Part shown: piece after piece, positions 1 through 9,170 of the stretch | Layout: the number at the start of each line of letters is the position of its first letter | Numbering within the stretch: position 1 is the first letter of the stretch | DNA from: Candidatus Bipolaricaulota bacterium | GTDB taxonomy: Bacteria > Bipolaricaulota > Bipolaricaulia > Bipolaricaulales > Bipolaricaulaceae | NCBI GenBank assembly: GCA_025060555.1 | Contig: JANXBC010000041.1 | Coordinates: forward strand, 1-9,562 | Length of the DNA: 9,562 nt | Reading direction: 5' to 3' | Notes under the pieces: model-generated | Database searches by the model: none | Told to the model about the DNA's origin: nothing | The model's input: the letters and a program-made list of their open reading frames with translations, nothing else | Made by a program: the position numbers and the translations under genes

Positions 1-2456
<2,456 letters not shown>

Positions 2457-2534
2457 TGCTACGCCGTCCGCTTTTGGAAGCCTTTTTGGAGATTAAAATG
2501 GCTTAAACATCTGCTGACCAATCAGGGGGCAATA

Positions 2535-3974
2535 ATGGCGGGGGCAAAAATAAGCATCATCGGTGCAGGAAGCGCAGTGTTTTCCCTGCGACTGGTGGGT
2601 GATCTTTGCAAAACGCCAGGGCTTTCCCAAAGCAAAGTTACGCTCATGGACATCGACGAACAAAGGCTAGAATCTGTCTACATCATTGCACAGAAATACG
2701 CCGAAGAGATCGGTGCAGACGTAGTTTTTGAGAAAACCAGGGATCTCGATTGCGCCATCGCCGACACGGATTTCGTCATCAATACCGCGATGGTGGGAGG
2801 CCATGGCTATCTAGAAAAAGTGCGGCAGATCAGCGAAAAACATGGTTATTACCGGGGGATAGAGGCGCAAGAATTCAACATGGTTTCCGACTACTACACG
2901 TTCTCCAATTACAACCAGCTCAAGCTTTTCGTGGAAATCGCAAGAAAAATTGAGGAACTCTCCCCTAATGCCTGGTACATCCAGGCTGCTAACCCTTTAT
3001 TTGAGGGGGTGACATTAGTCACAAGGCTGGTCCCGATAAAGGCTGTAGGCTTCTGCCACGGCCACTATGCCCTCAACGAGATAATCGAAGCGCTGGAGCT
3101 GAACCCAGCGGAAGTGGATTGGCAAGTCGCTGGGTTCAACCACGCGATTTGGCTGAACAGGTTTCGCTACCAAGGAAGGGACGCTTACCCATTGCTGGAA
3201 AAGTGGATTAAGGAGAAAGCGCAAAGTTGGAGCCCCAAAAACCCTTTCAACGACCAATTAGCACCTGTGGCGATCGACATGTACAGGTTCTATGGGGTGA
3301 TGCCCATAGGGGACACTGTAAGGAACACAACTTGGCGACACCATCGAGATTTAAGTACGAAAAAACGTTGGTACGGTGCCCCCTGGGGGGGAGCAGATTC
3401 GGAACTGGGGTGGAGTTGGTACCAAGAGTCCCTGCGGAAGATCACCGAGGGGATGAAAACGGTCGCCAAACTCATCAAGGAAAATCCGGGGTGGAAATTG
3501 CAAAATCTGAAAAACCACGGTAACAAAGAGTCAGCCGAGCAGCGGTTCATGGCTGAGCTCGAACGCATTCTTGATCCCGAAAGAAAAAGTGGTGAACAGC
3601 ATATACCTTTCATCGACGCCCTACTCAACGACAACAAAGCCCGCTTCGTCATCAATATTCCCAATGAGGGCATAATCCCGGAAATCCCCGCCAACGTGGT
3701 CGTCGAGGTTCCAGCGATCGTCGACAAAAGTGGCATCCATCCCGAAAAAATTACCCCGCCGTTGCCAGCGCGGGTTATCAAGTATTACCTTTATCCAAGG
3801 ATGATGCGCATGGAAATGGCCTTGGAAGCGTTCTTAACTGGAGATGTGAGAATCTTTAAGGAGCTCCTTTATCGAGATCCAAGGACCAAAAGCGACGAGC
3901 AAGTGGAAAGCGTGATAGAGGAAATCCTCTCGCTTCCCGAAAATGCGGAAATGCGAAGGCATTTTCTCAAATAA
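2535..3974 (+). CDS. aglA: GH4 family NAD+/metal-dependent alpha-glycosidase, AglA type
   Basis: This 479-residue protein is a glycoside hydrolase family 4 enzyme. GH4 enzymes cleave by an oxidation-elimination-reduction cycle that needs NAD+ and a divalent metal, usually Mn2+. The N-terminal Rossmann motif GAGSAVFS (residues 11-18) binds NAD. The metal ligands known from T. maritima AglA, Cys174 and His203, fall at exactly the same positions here (CHGH at 174-177; NH at 202-203). Length (479 versus about 480) and long conserved blocks such as GGHGYLEKVRQI, DPERKSGEQHIPFIDALL and YRDPRTKSDEQVE match that enzyme as I remember it. The likely substrate is maltose-like alpha-glucosides. CHG-type GH4 enzymes also include alpha-glucuronidases, so the substrate is inferred. 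No signal peptide is seen, so it is cytoplasmic. The ATG at 2535 follows AGGGGGC (2524-2530). It lies 78 bp after clpC in the same direction, but no sugar transporter or regulator is nearby. Its GC, near 50% by eye, is far below clpC, suggesting acquisition by transfer. Confidence 0.9.
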   Translation: MAGAKISIIGAGSAVFSLRLVGDLCKTPGLSQSKVTLMDIDEQRLESVYIIAQKYAEEIGADVVFEKTRDLDCAIADTDFVINTAMVGGHGYLEKVRQISEKHGYYRGIEAQEFNMVSDYYTFSNYNQLKLFVEIARKIEELSPNAWYIQAANPLFEGVTLVTRLVPIKAVGFCHGHYALNEIIEALELNPAEVDWQVAGFNHAIWLNRFRYQGRDAYPLLEKWIKEKAQSWSPKNPFNDQLAPVAIDMYRFYGVMPIGDTVRNTTWRHHRDLSTKKRWYGAPWGGADSELGWSWYQESLRKITEGMKTVAKLIKENPGWKLQNLKNHGNKESAEQRFMAELERILDPERKSGEQHIPFIDALLNDNKARFVINIPNEGIIPEIPANVVVEVPAIVDKSGIHPEKITPPLPARVIKYYLYPRMMRMEMALEAFLTGDVRIFKELLYRDPRTKSDEQVESVIEEILSLPENAEMRRHFLK

Positions 3975-4642
3975 ATCAAAAGAAGAAAACATCGTTTAAC
4001 TTCTGCTTAAGTTTCGTTTAGCCACGCCGGCAATCGCCCATGAGGATGGCAAAGAATTTCTTGGCCACTTTTCCCAGACAAAGGTTTGCAAGGCCGCCTG
4101 GTTATTGCCCTCCACAGGCCTGCAGTTAAGCGTGATCCCGGCGGTTGGGGCTCATGCCGCCACGGCTTTCCACGCCTTCGACGCGTGGCGCACCCATGCT
4201 TGAGGGGAATTTACAAAACTACGCTCTTTATTTAACGGGTAAGCCACCAAGCCGATTGCGTGAACCCCTTCGCAAGAAGCAGCGAGCTAAAAAGAAAAAT
4301 TGAGACGTTCATCTTCAGGCACAGCTTTACAAATGGTTCGTAAAAAACGGATATAGTGCACTCTTCCCCTAACCAACGAATGAATTCCTGTACTGGGCCT
4401 ATATTTGCGGTGTCACCAAAGGAGAGGTGTTCAAGGGGAAACTGCCTCACGCGATCTGAACCCGGTCGTAGGCATTGCGCCTTTTCTCTCGTGCACACAG
4501 CTACTTAAGGTCTCGGTTCTCCCCCTGACGACTAGCTTGCATATCTGGGACGGCTAGCTCTCCGCGTGCTTCTTAGCTTTGCCTTGGAATTTTTGTGCTT
4601 CGATGGCCTTTTCTCATGAGGTTTTGCCGAGGTAGCGCGTAG
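3975..4642. other. gene-poor intergenic stretch, possibly decayed DNA
   Basis: This stretch of about 670 bases between the GH4 gene and the thiamine leader holds no gene I can support. All six frames are broken by stops. The longest frames are a 67-codon plus-strand frame (4000-4203) with no usable start near its beginning, and an 88-codon minus-strand frame (4232-4498) with only a GTG start and no recognisable motif. Base composition is patchy: about 4020-4200 is GC-richer, while 4200-4400 is AT-rich. One perfect hairpin (CCACGC/GCGTGG, 4170-4188) has no T-run, so it is not a standard terminator. No tRNA, CRISPR repeat or intact insertion-sequence end was seen. I cannot tell remnant coding DNA from ordinary spacer here. 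Confidence 0.5.
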
Positions 4643-4671
4643 TTGCGCGAAGGGGTGGTGGCCGGTATCGT
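4643..4671 (+). promoter_or_regulatory. candidate sigma-70 promoter of the thiamine operon
   Basis: A -35-like TTGCGC (4643-4648) and a -10-like TATCGT (4666-4671) are separated by exactly 17 bp. Transcription would begin near 4678, just where the riboswitch P1 helix starts. The hexamers are imperfect, so the spacing and position carry most of the support. Confidence 0.45.
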
Positions 4672-4677
4672 TTTTGT

Positions 4678-4773
4678 GGTAGCCGGGGGAGCTCCGTTGG
4701 GGGCTGAGAGGAGGCGGGAGCGCCTCGACCCCTTGAACCTGATCCGGGTAATGCCGGCGGAGGGAGGGTTACC
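4678..4773 (+). promoter_or_regulatory. TPP riboswitch aptamer (THI element)
   Basis: The conserved THI-element cores are present: CTGAGA (4704-4709) and CTTGAACCTGATCCGGGTAA (4732-4751) followed by TGCCGGCG. The fold can be drawn by hand. P1 pairs GGTAGCC (4678-4684) with GGTTACC (4767-4773), seven pairs including one G-U. P2 pairs the G-run at 4685-4689 with CCCC at 4729-4732. P3 pairs AGCTCC (4690-4695) with GGGGCT (4700-4705). An optional P3a hairpin is GAGGCG/CGCCTC (4711-4726). P5 is CCGG/CCGG (4744-4757) closing the GTAATG loop of the pyrophosphate-sensing arm. By family knowledge it binds thiamine pyrophosphate and switches the downstream genes off; the neighbours thiN and thiBPQ fit this exactly. 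Confidence 0.96.
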
Positions 4774-4820
4774 GCGCGCTGGCCCCGCTCAGGCAGGGGC
4801 AAACGAAAGCCCCCTCCCTT
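4761..4820 (+). promoter_or_regulatory. expression platform: antiterminator pairing
   Basis: AGGGAGGG (4761-4768), at the 3' edge of the aptamer and including two bases of P1, is exactly complementary to CCCTCCCT (4812-4819) in the left arm of the terminator. A G-U pair (4760 with 4820) can extend it to nine pairs. Without TPP this pairing would break P1 and prevent the terminator; with TPP, P1 forms and the terminator is released. Between them is a further hairpin, GCCCC...GGGGC (4782-4800), which could be a pause or folding aid. The model is an inference from base pairing. Confidence 0.7.
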
Positions 4821-4845
4821 GGTTGCCAACCAAGGAGGGGTTTTT
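4811..4845 (+). terminator. riboswitch-controlled intrinsic terminator
   Basis: The left arm CCCCTCCCTTGGTT (4811-4824) pairs with AACCAAGGAGGGG (4828-4840) around a GCC loop, giving 13 pairs with one bulged C, followed directly by TTTTT (4841-4845). This is a strong Rho-independent terminator placed between the TPP aptamer and thiN. Its right arm also contains the AGGAGG used to translate thiN. Confidence 0.9.
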
Positions 4846-4846
4846 G
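4833..4846 (+). promoter_or_regulatory. thiN Shine-Dalgarno and TTG start inside the terminator
   Basis: AGGAGG (4833-4838) lies five bases before a TTG codon (4844-4846) in the thiN frame. The motif is the right arm of the terminator stem and the TTG begins in the U-tract. The hairpin would therefore hide the ribosome site as well as end transcription. This is the only strong ribosome site near the beginning of the conserved domain, which decides the start. Confidence 0.7.
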
Positions 4847-5494
4847 CTGCGCGTCGTCCTGATTTTGGCTGGAGGCGTGGCCTCCCCGCAGGAGGCTAAA
4901 GAAGCTTCTTCCCAAGCGAATTTCATTATTGCCGCCGACGGGGGCCTGGACCTCGCCCAGAAGGCCGGCCTCCCCGTAGACCTCGTGATCGGTGATCTCG
5001 ATTCCCTCGCTGGCCCACTCCCTCAAAACCTTCGGGTTCTGAGGGTTCCCAAGGAAAAAGACGCTACGGATCTCGAGCTCGCCCTCGATCACGCCGTTTC
5101 CCTTGGGGCCAAGAAGATCCTCGTCGTGGGCGCCTTCGGTGCCCGCCTCGACCATACCTTGGCTAACGCCAACCTTCTGGAAAAATACGATATCCCCATC
5201 ACTCTTTTTCACCGAGGCTCTCGCGTGCACCTCGTGATAGACCACGTGGAGATCCAGGCCCAGGTGGGTGATCTTGTGTCCCTCCTTCCCCTCACCCCTG
5301 CGGTGCGGGGCATTTCCACCTGGGGCCTACGCTACCCTTTAGAAGAGGGCGTCCTTTTTCGTGCGTCCACGCGGGGCATTTCCAACGAAGTCGTGGCCAT
5401 CCCCTGCGGGGTCAAAATACGCGCAGGAAAACTCCTCCTCATTCACACCCCTAAAGGAGGTGGGGTATGCGGAAATTTCTTGGGGTGCTGTTAG
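4844..5494 (+). CDS. thiN: thiamine pyrophosphokinase
   Basis: This 216-residue cytoplasmic enzyme transfers pyrophosphate from ATP to thiamine, giving thiamine pyrophosphate (EC 2.7.6.2). Family motifs, numbered from the TTG start, are AADGG (30-34), the metal and ATP site GDLDS (50-54), KDATD (72-76) and GARLDH (99-104). The C-terminal beta-rich thiamine-binding part contains GLRYPL and RGISNEV. Length is normal for bacterial enzymes. The frame stays open upstream to 4643, but that part is the riboswitch, so it is not read as protein. The TTG start at 4844 has a good AGGAGG; another in-frame TTG at 4865 is less likely because the beta-strand LRVVLILAGG would be lost. The gene overlaps thiB by 28 bp, which implies translational coupling. 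As first gene of the operon it would trap imported thiamine as TPP and also produce the ligand that shuts the operon down. Confidence 0.94.
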   Translation: MLRVVLILAGGVASPQEAKEASSQANFIIAADGGLDLAQKAGLPVDLVIGDLDSLAGPLPQNLRVLRVPKEKDATDLELALDHAVSLGAKKILVVGAFGARLDHTLANANLLEKYDIPITLFHRGSRVHLVIDHVEIQAQVGDLVSLLPLTPAVRGISTWGLRYPLEEGVLFRASTRGISNEVVAIPCGVKIRAGKLLLIHTPKGGGVCGNFLGCC

Positions 5495-6480
5495 CGATGG
5501 TCGCGGTGTGCGGTTGGGCCAAGGAGCTTGTGGTCTACACCTACGATTCCTTCGTGTCTTGGGGACCGGCCCTCGCCATAAAAGAGCGGTTTGAAGCCAT
5601 GTTCCCTGGTGTTCAGCTGGTGTGGGTGGCCGTGGGCGACTCTTCGGAAATGCTTTCCCGCCTCATTGCCGAGCTCAGACTCGGTGAGACGCGCGCCGAC
5701 GTCTTCCTTGGCGTGGGCGACATGGAGTTCCCCCGCGCCTTGGCCCACGGAGTTTTTCAGCCCTACGACCCCGAGAAAATCCCCAACCTTATGGATGTCC
5801 CCGCAGCGCTTATCTTCGATCAAACCGGCCGTGTGCTTCCCTACGATCACGGTTACGTGACTTTTGTATATGATTCTGAACTCCTTCCGGGGGAACTTGT
5901 CCCCAAAACCCTTGATGACCTCCTTAGGCCTGAGCTGAAGGGGAAGATCGTGATTGAGGATCCGCGCACCTCATCACCTGGGCTTGCCTTTTTCCTTTGG
6001 ACGATTGCCCGCTACGGTGAGGGTTGGCTCGATTACTGGCGAAAGCTCATTCCCAACCTTCTTACCATCACCAAGGGTTGGTCCGAAGCCTACGACATTT
6101 TCCTCGCGGGCGAAGCCCCTATTGTCCTCTCCTACTCCACGGACACGGCCTACTCCTACATCGAGCACGGCTCCTTACGCTACCAGGTGATCACCCCAAA
6201 TGGTGAGGCTTATCGACAAATCGAGGGGATGGGGATCGTTTCTGGCACTGACGAACCTGAACTAGCCCATGCGTTCTTAAACCTCGTTCTTTCTGTGGAG
6301 ATTCAGGAGCTCATCCCTACTACGCAGTGGATGTTTCCGGCGAATGCGCGGGCGAAGCTTCCCGCGGGCTATGAGTACGCCGTAATCCCTGAACGCCCGG
6401 TCTTTATCGATCCGCAACTGGTCCAGGAAAAACTGGAGGAGTGGCTGAGCCTTTGGCAAAGCCTTTTGATTGGGCGGTAA
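5467..6480 (+). CDS. thiB: thiamine ABC transporter substrate-binding protein
   Basis: This 337-residue extracytoplasmic protein captures thiamine (and probably its phosphates, as in the E. coli homologue TbpA) and delivers it to the ThiP permease. The signal peptide is clear: MRK, a hydrophobic run of about 15 residues, then a likely signal peptidase I site after CGWA (residue 18). The cysteine at 15 does not sit in a good lipobox. Family hallmarks are LVVYTYDSFVSWGPA at the mature N-terminus, the hinge segment around YDHGYVTFVYD, EDPRTSSPGLAFFLWT, and LLTITKGWSEAYDIFLAGEA followed by VLSYSTD. The C-terminal PTTQWMFPAN corresponds to a conserved segment with an aromatic residue near the ligand pocket. 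ATG at 5467 follows a perfect AAAGGAGG (5453-5460), six bases upstream. The start overlaps thiN and the end overlaps thiP. Confidence 0.95.
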   Translation: MRKFLGVLLAMVAVCGWAKELVVYTYDSFVSWGPALAIKERFEAMFPGVQLVWVAVGDSSEMLSRLIAELRLGETRADVFLGVGDMEFPRALAHGVFQPYDPEKIPNLMDVPAALIFDQTGRVLPYDHGYVTFVYDSELLPGELVPKTLDDLLRPELKGKIVIEDPRTSSPGLAFFLWTIARYGEGWLDYWRKLIPNLLTITKGWSEAYDIFLAGEAPIVLSYSTDTAYSYIEHGSLRYQVITPNGEAYRQIEGMGIVSGTDEPELAHAFLNLVLSVEIQELIPTTQWMFPANARAKLPAGYEYAVIPERPVFIDPQLVQEKLEEWLSLWQSLLIGR

Positions 6481-8144
6481 AGGTGCGTGGCTGGGCCGGA
6501 CTAGCCCTGGCCAGCTTGCCACTCTTGTTTTTGGGCGCTGCCTTTTTCTTCCCCCTCGCCCATGCCTTGTCACTCGGGATACGTACCGATAACCGTTGGA
6601 CTGGAGAATATCTCCGCGCGGTTCTTTACGACCCGTATGTGCAACACTTGCTTTCCTTTACCGCGCTTCAAGCCTTTCTTTCTACGGTTCTCAGCTTTGC
6701 CTTAGGCTTTCCCCTGGGCTGGTTCCTCACGCGCTACGAATTTCCCGGAAAACGCCTGGCCAGGGCGTTCACCCTTGTGCCGTTTGTGCTCCCCCCGATC
6801 ACTGTGGCCCTTGGGTTTTACTTATTCTTTGGCCACAGTGGATACCTAAACAACGCGCTCCGCGGTTTATTTGAACTAAAGGAGCCACCGCTTCCCGTCC
6901 TCTACTCGCTTTGGGCCGTTGTTCTAGCTCACGCCTTTTACAATGCCCCAGTGTTCGCCCGCTTCGTCCACACGGCCTGGAACTCCTTGGATCCCACCTT
7001 GGAAGAGGTTTGTGCCGCTTTGGGGGCCTCCCGGCTTCGCGCGTTTTTCACGGTCACTCTGCCCCTCCTTGCCCCGGCTATCCTCTCCGCAGCTGTCTTA
7101 GTGTTCGTGCTCTGCTTCCTGTCCTTTGCTATCCCCCTTTCCCTTGGGGGAGCGCGGTACGCAACCGTGGAGGTCGGGGTTTATCTCTACGCCCGGATTT
7201 ACCTGGACTTGCCGCGCGCCGCAGCCTTGGCCCTGCTTGAGCTCATCATAACTTTGGCCTTGGCCTATATATACGTGCGAGCCGGAGGTTTTTTGGGAGG
7301 CCAACAGGAAAGGATACGCCCGCGAAAGACCGTGCTTTTTCTCGCTCGCCCCTCCCACGCCCTTTGGATACCTTGGCTTTTGATAACCGCCCTCCTTTTC
7401 CTTGGGCCGATCGCCTCAATCGTAGCGGATTCACTAAGCCGCCCATTTGCAGGGAAAGCCCCAGGTCTTGCTTGGTACGCGTTCATCTTTTCTCCGGAAC
7501 GGAGCCCATTCATCGGCACATCGCCACTGGGAAGCATTTTGGTGAGCCTTGAAGTAGCTGGTCTGTCCACGCTCTTGGCCCTCCTCCTTGGGCTCGGAGT
7601 GAGCGGAAGTTTACGGATTTTTCGGTCCCGTGCGGTTGAGACTATCCTAATGACTCCCATGGCTGTGTCGTCCGTCGTTTTAGGGCTAGCTCTTCTTCTC
7701 GTTTTCCGCCGCCCACCTTTTTCCTATTTTGGGGAGAAGTACGGGCTCGTTATCGCCCATGGGCTCATGTTTTATCCGTTTGTGGTGCGCATCGTGCGGC
7801 CGATTTGGGAAGGCCTTACACCATCTTGGGTGGAAGCGGCGCGGACTTTGGGAGCCGGACGCCTCCGCGCCTTCTTCACTGTGGAAGCCCCTTTGCTCTC
7901 CCAAGCCCTCCTCGTCGCTGGTGCGTTCTCCCTCACCCTTTCTTTGGGGGAAATGACTGCCGCAGCGATGCTCTCCCAGGGGGAACTCGTGACCATTCCC
8001 CTCGCCATTTACCGGTTCCTTTCTGCGCGCCGGTTCGGTGCCGCTTCAGCTATGGCCTCCCTCCTCATCCTCCTCACCGTGATCGCGGTTGGGGTGTGGG
8101 AGTGGCTCGGCGAAAGGGGTTTTCGCACCTATGGCCAGGCTTGA
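6441..8144 (+). CDS. thiP: thiamine ABC transporter permease, two fused domains
   Basis: This inner-membrane protein (567 residues from GTG at 6441) forms the thiamine channel. About twelve hydrophobic segments fall in two halves of six, so it is a fused permease like E. coli ThiP (about 536 residues). Each half has the cytoplasmic EAA loop that contacts the ATPase: EEVCAALGASRLRAFF near residues 188-203 and EAARTLGAGRLRAFF near 465-479. The two loops are very alike, reflecting ancient duplication. The start is uncertain: GGAGG (6435-6439) is only one base from the GTG at 6441, too close for ideal initiation. In-frame TTG at 6453 and GTG at 6483 are alternatives; all keep the first membrane segment. 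With 6441 the gene overlaps thiB by 40 bp. It overlaps thiQ by 14 bp. Confidence 0.94.
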   Translation: MAEPLAKPFDWAVKVRGWAGLALASLPLLFLGAAFFFPLAHALSLGIRTDNRWTGEYLRAVLYDPYVQHLLSFTALQAFLSTVLSFALGFPLGWFLTRYEFPGKRLARAFTLVPFVLPPITVALGFYLFFGHSGYLNNALRGLFELKEPPLPVLYSLWAVVLAHAFYNAPVFARFVHTAWNSLDPTLEEVCAALGASRLRAFFTVTLPLLAPAILSAAVLVFVLCFLSFAIPLSLGGARYATVEVGVYLYARIYLDLPRAAALALLELIITLALAYIYVRAGGFLGGQQERIRPRKTVLFLARPSHALWIPWLLITALLFLGPIASIVADSLSRPFAGKAPGLAWYAFIFSPERSPFIGTSPLGSILVSLEVAGLSTLLALLLGLGVSGSLRIFRSRAVETILMTPMAVSSVVLGLALLLVFRRPPFSYFGEKYGLVIAHGLMFYPFVVRIVRPIWEGLTPSWVEAARTLGAGRLRAFFTVEAPLLSQALLVAGAFSLTLSLGEMTAAAMLSQGELVTIPLAIYRFLSARRFGAASAMASLLILLTVIAVGVWEWLGERGFRTYGQA

Positions 8145-9159
8145 AGTGGAAAACCTTTGCAAACGCTTTGGCTCCGTGGTGGCTGTGGACGGAGTTTCTT
8201 TTTCCGTAGACGCGGGAGAAATCTTGGTTCTCCTTGGCCCCTCAGGCTGCGGGAAGACCACGGTCCTGCGGTGCATCGCCGGACTTGAGCGGCCTGATGG
8301 GGGGGACATTCGGCTTGACGGCCAAAACATACTCGACCTCCCACCGGAAAAGCGAGATGTGGGCTTGGTGTTTCAGAATTACGCTCTGTTCCCACACCTC
8401 ACTGTGGAGGGCAATGTGAGCTATGGGCTTCGGCACGGAAGATATCGCCTTCCGCGCCAAGCCCGGCGAGCGAAAGTGGCTGCGCTGCTCGACCTTGTGG
8501 GTCTTTCTGGCTACGAGCGGCGAAAACCCCACGAGCTTTCGGAGGGGCAGAAGCAGCGGGTGGCCTTGGCGCGGGCCCTGGCGGTGGAGCCCAAAGTCCT
8601 CCTTCTCGACGAGCCCCTCTCCGCCCTCGACGCCGCCCTGCGTAAGGAGCTCCGGCGCGAACTCCACCGCATCCTCAAGGGAAAAGGCATCACCGCGGTG
8701 TACGTGACCCATGACCAGGAGGAGGCGCTGGTCCTGGGCGACCGGGTGGGGGTGATGCGAGAAGGGAAGCTGGAGCAGGTGGACCCGCCACGGCGGCTCT
8801 ACGGGCGGCCGCGGACGGTGTTTGTGGCCCAATTCCTAGGCCGCGCGAACCTCTGGCCCGCCCGGGTCCGCAAGGGGGAGGGTTCCGCGGTCCGGGTGGA
8901 GGTGGCGGGAACGGAGGCCGTGGCGGAGCCTTTGAGCCCGGTTCAAGAAGGCGACGAGGCCTTTCTCTTCTTCCGGCCGGAGTGGGCGGAGCTGGGGGAA
9001 GGCCCGTTTGTGGCCGAGGTCCACAGCGCGGAGTACTTGGGCGACCGGTGGGAGGTGCGGGGCACGGTTCAGGGCCTCCCCGTGGTGTTGCACGCCCCTG
9101 CGCCGCCCCGGGGGCCGCTGGCCTTCCGCCTCCGCCGCGCGCTCCTCCTTAGCGCCTAA
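8131..9159 (+). CDS. thiQ: thiamine ABC transporter ATPase with C-terminal TOBE-like extension
   Basis: This 342-residue cytoplasmic subunit powers the ThiP permease. ABC motifs are Walker A GPSGCGKT (36-43), Q-loop glutamine 82, signature LSEGQ (136-140, a variant of LSGGQ), Walker B VLLLDE (156-161) and switch histidine H194. After about residue 235 there is a further ~105-residue region with FLFFRPEWAEL, typical of TOBE domains in PotA/UgpC/FbpC-type ATPases. E. coli ThiQ (about 232 residues) lacks it. The thiamine role therefore rests mainly on the operon. ATG at 8131 is chosen because MARLEVENLCKRFG is the standard beginning of such proteins; AAAGGGG (8113-8119) lies 11 bases before it. 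The open frame starts earlier at 8089 but adds nothing conserved. The 3' half is markedly more GC-rich than the 5' half. Confidence 0.9.
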   Translation: MARLEVENLCKRFGSVVAVDGVSFSVDAGEILVLLGPSGCGKTTVLRCIAGLERPDGGDIRLDGQNILDLPPEKRDVGLVFQNYALFPHLTVEGNVSYGLRHGRYRLPRQARRAKVAALLDLVGLSGYERRKPHELSEGQKQRVALARALAVEPKVLLLDEPLSALDAALRKELRRELHRILKGKGITAVYVTHDQEEALVLGDRVGVMREGKLEQVDPPRRLYGRPRTVFVAQFLGRANLWPARVRKGEGSAVRVEVAGTEAVAEPLSPVQEGDEAFLFFRPEWAELGEGPFVAEVHSAEYLGDRWEVRGTVQGLPVVLHAPAPPRGPLAFRLRRALLLSA

Positions 9160-9170
9160 GCCCCGCGTTT

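Noticed and set aside
2474..2499. Possible promoter for the GH4 gene (TTGGAA ... TAAAAT)
   Set aside because: The spacer is only 14 bp, too short for a standard sigma-70 promoter; the -10-like element alone is weak evidence in AT-rich DNA.
4170..4188. Perfect 6-bp hairpin in the gene-poor gap as a terminator for the GH4 gene
   Set aside because: No T-run follows, and it lies almost 200 bases after the stop codon.
4325..4358. Possible promoter TTTACA ... TATAGT in the gap
   Set aside because: The spacing is about 20 bp and no gene follows on that strand until the riboswitch, 300 bases later.
4232..4498. 88-codon minus-strand frame in the gene-poor gap
   Set aside because: It has only a GTG start, no clear ribosome site and no motif I recognise; a random frame of this length is expected.
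4643..4843. Upstream in-frame extension of thiN (67 extra codons)
   Set aside because: These bases form the TPP aptamer and terminator, and the conserved kinase domain begins just after the TTG at 4844.
5305..5384. 14-base direct repeat GCGGGGCATTTCCA (5305-5318 and 5371-5384)
   Set aside because: Both copies encode RGIS in the same thiN frame within the C-terminal domain, where the family has two similar strands; it does not look like a mobile or regulatory repeat.
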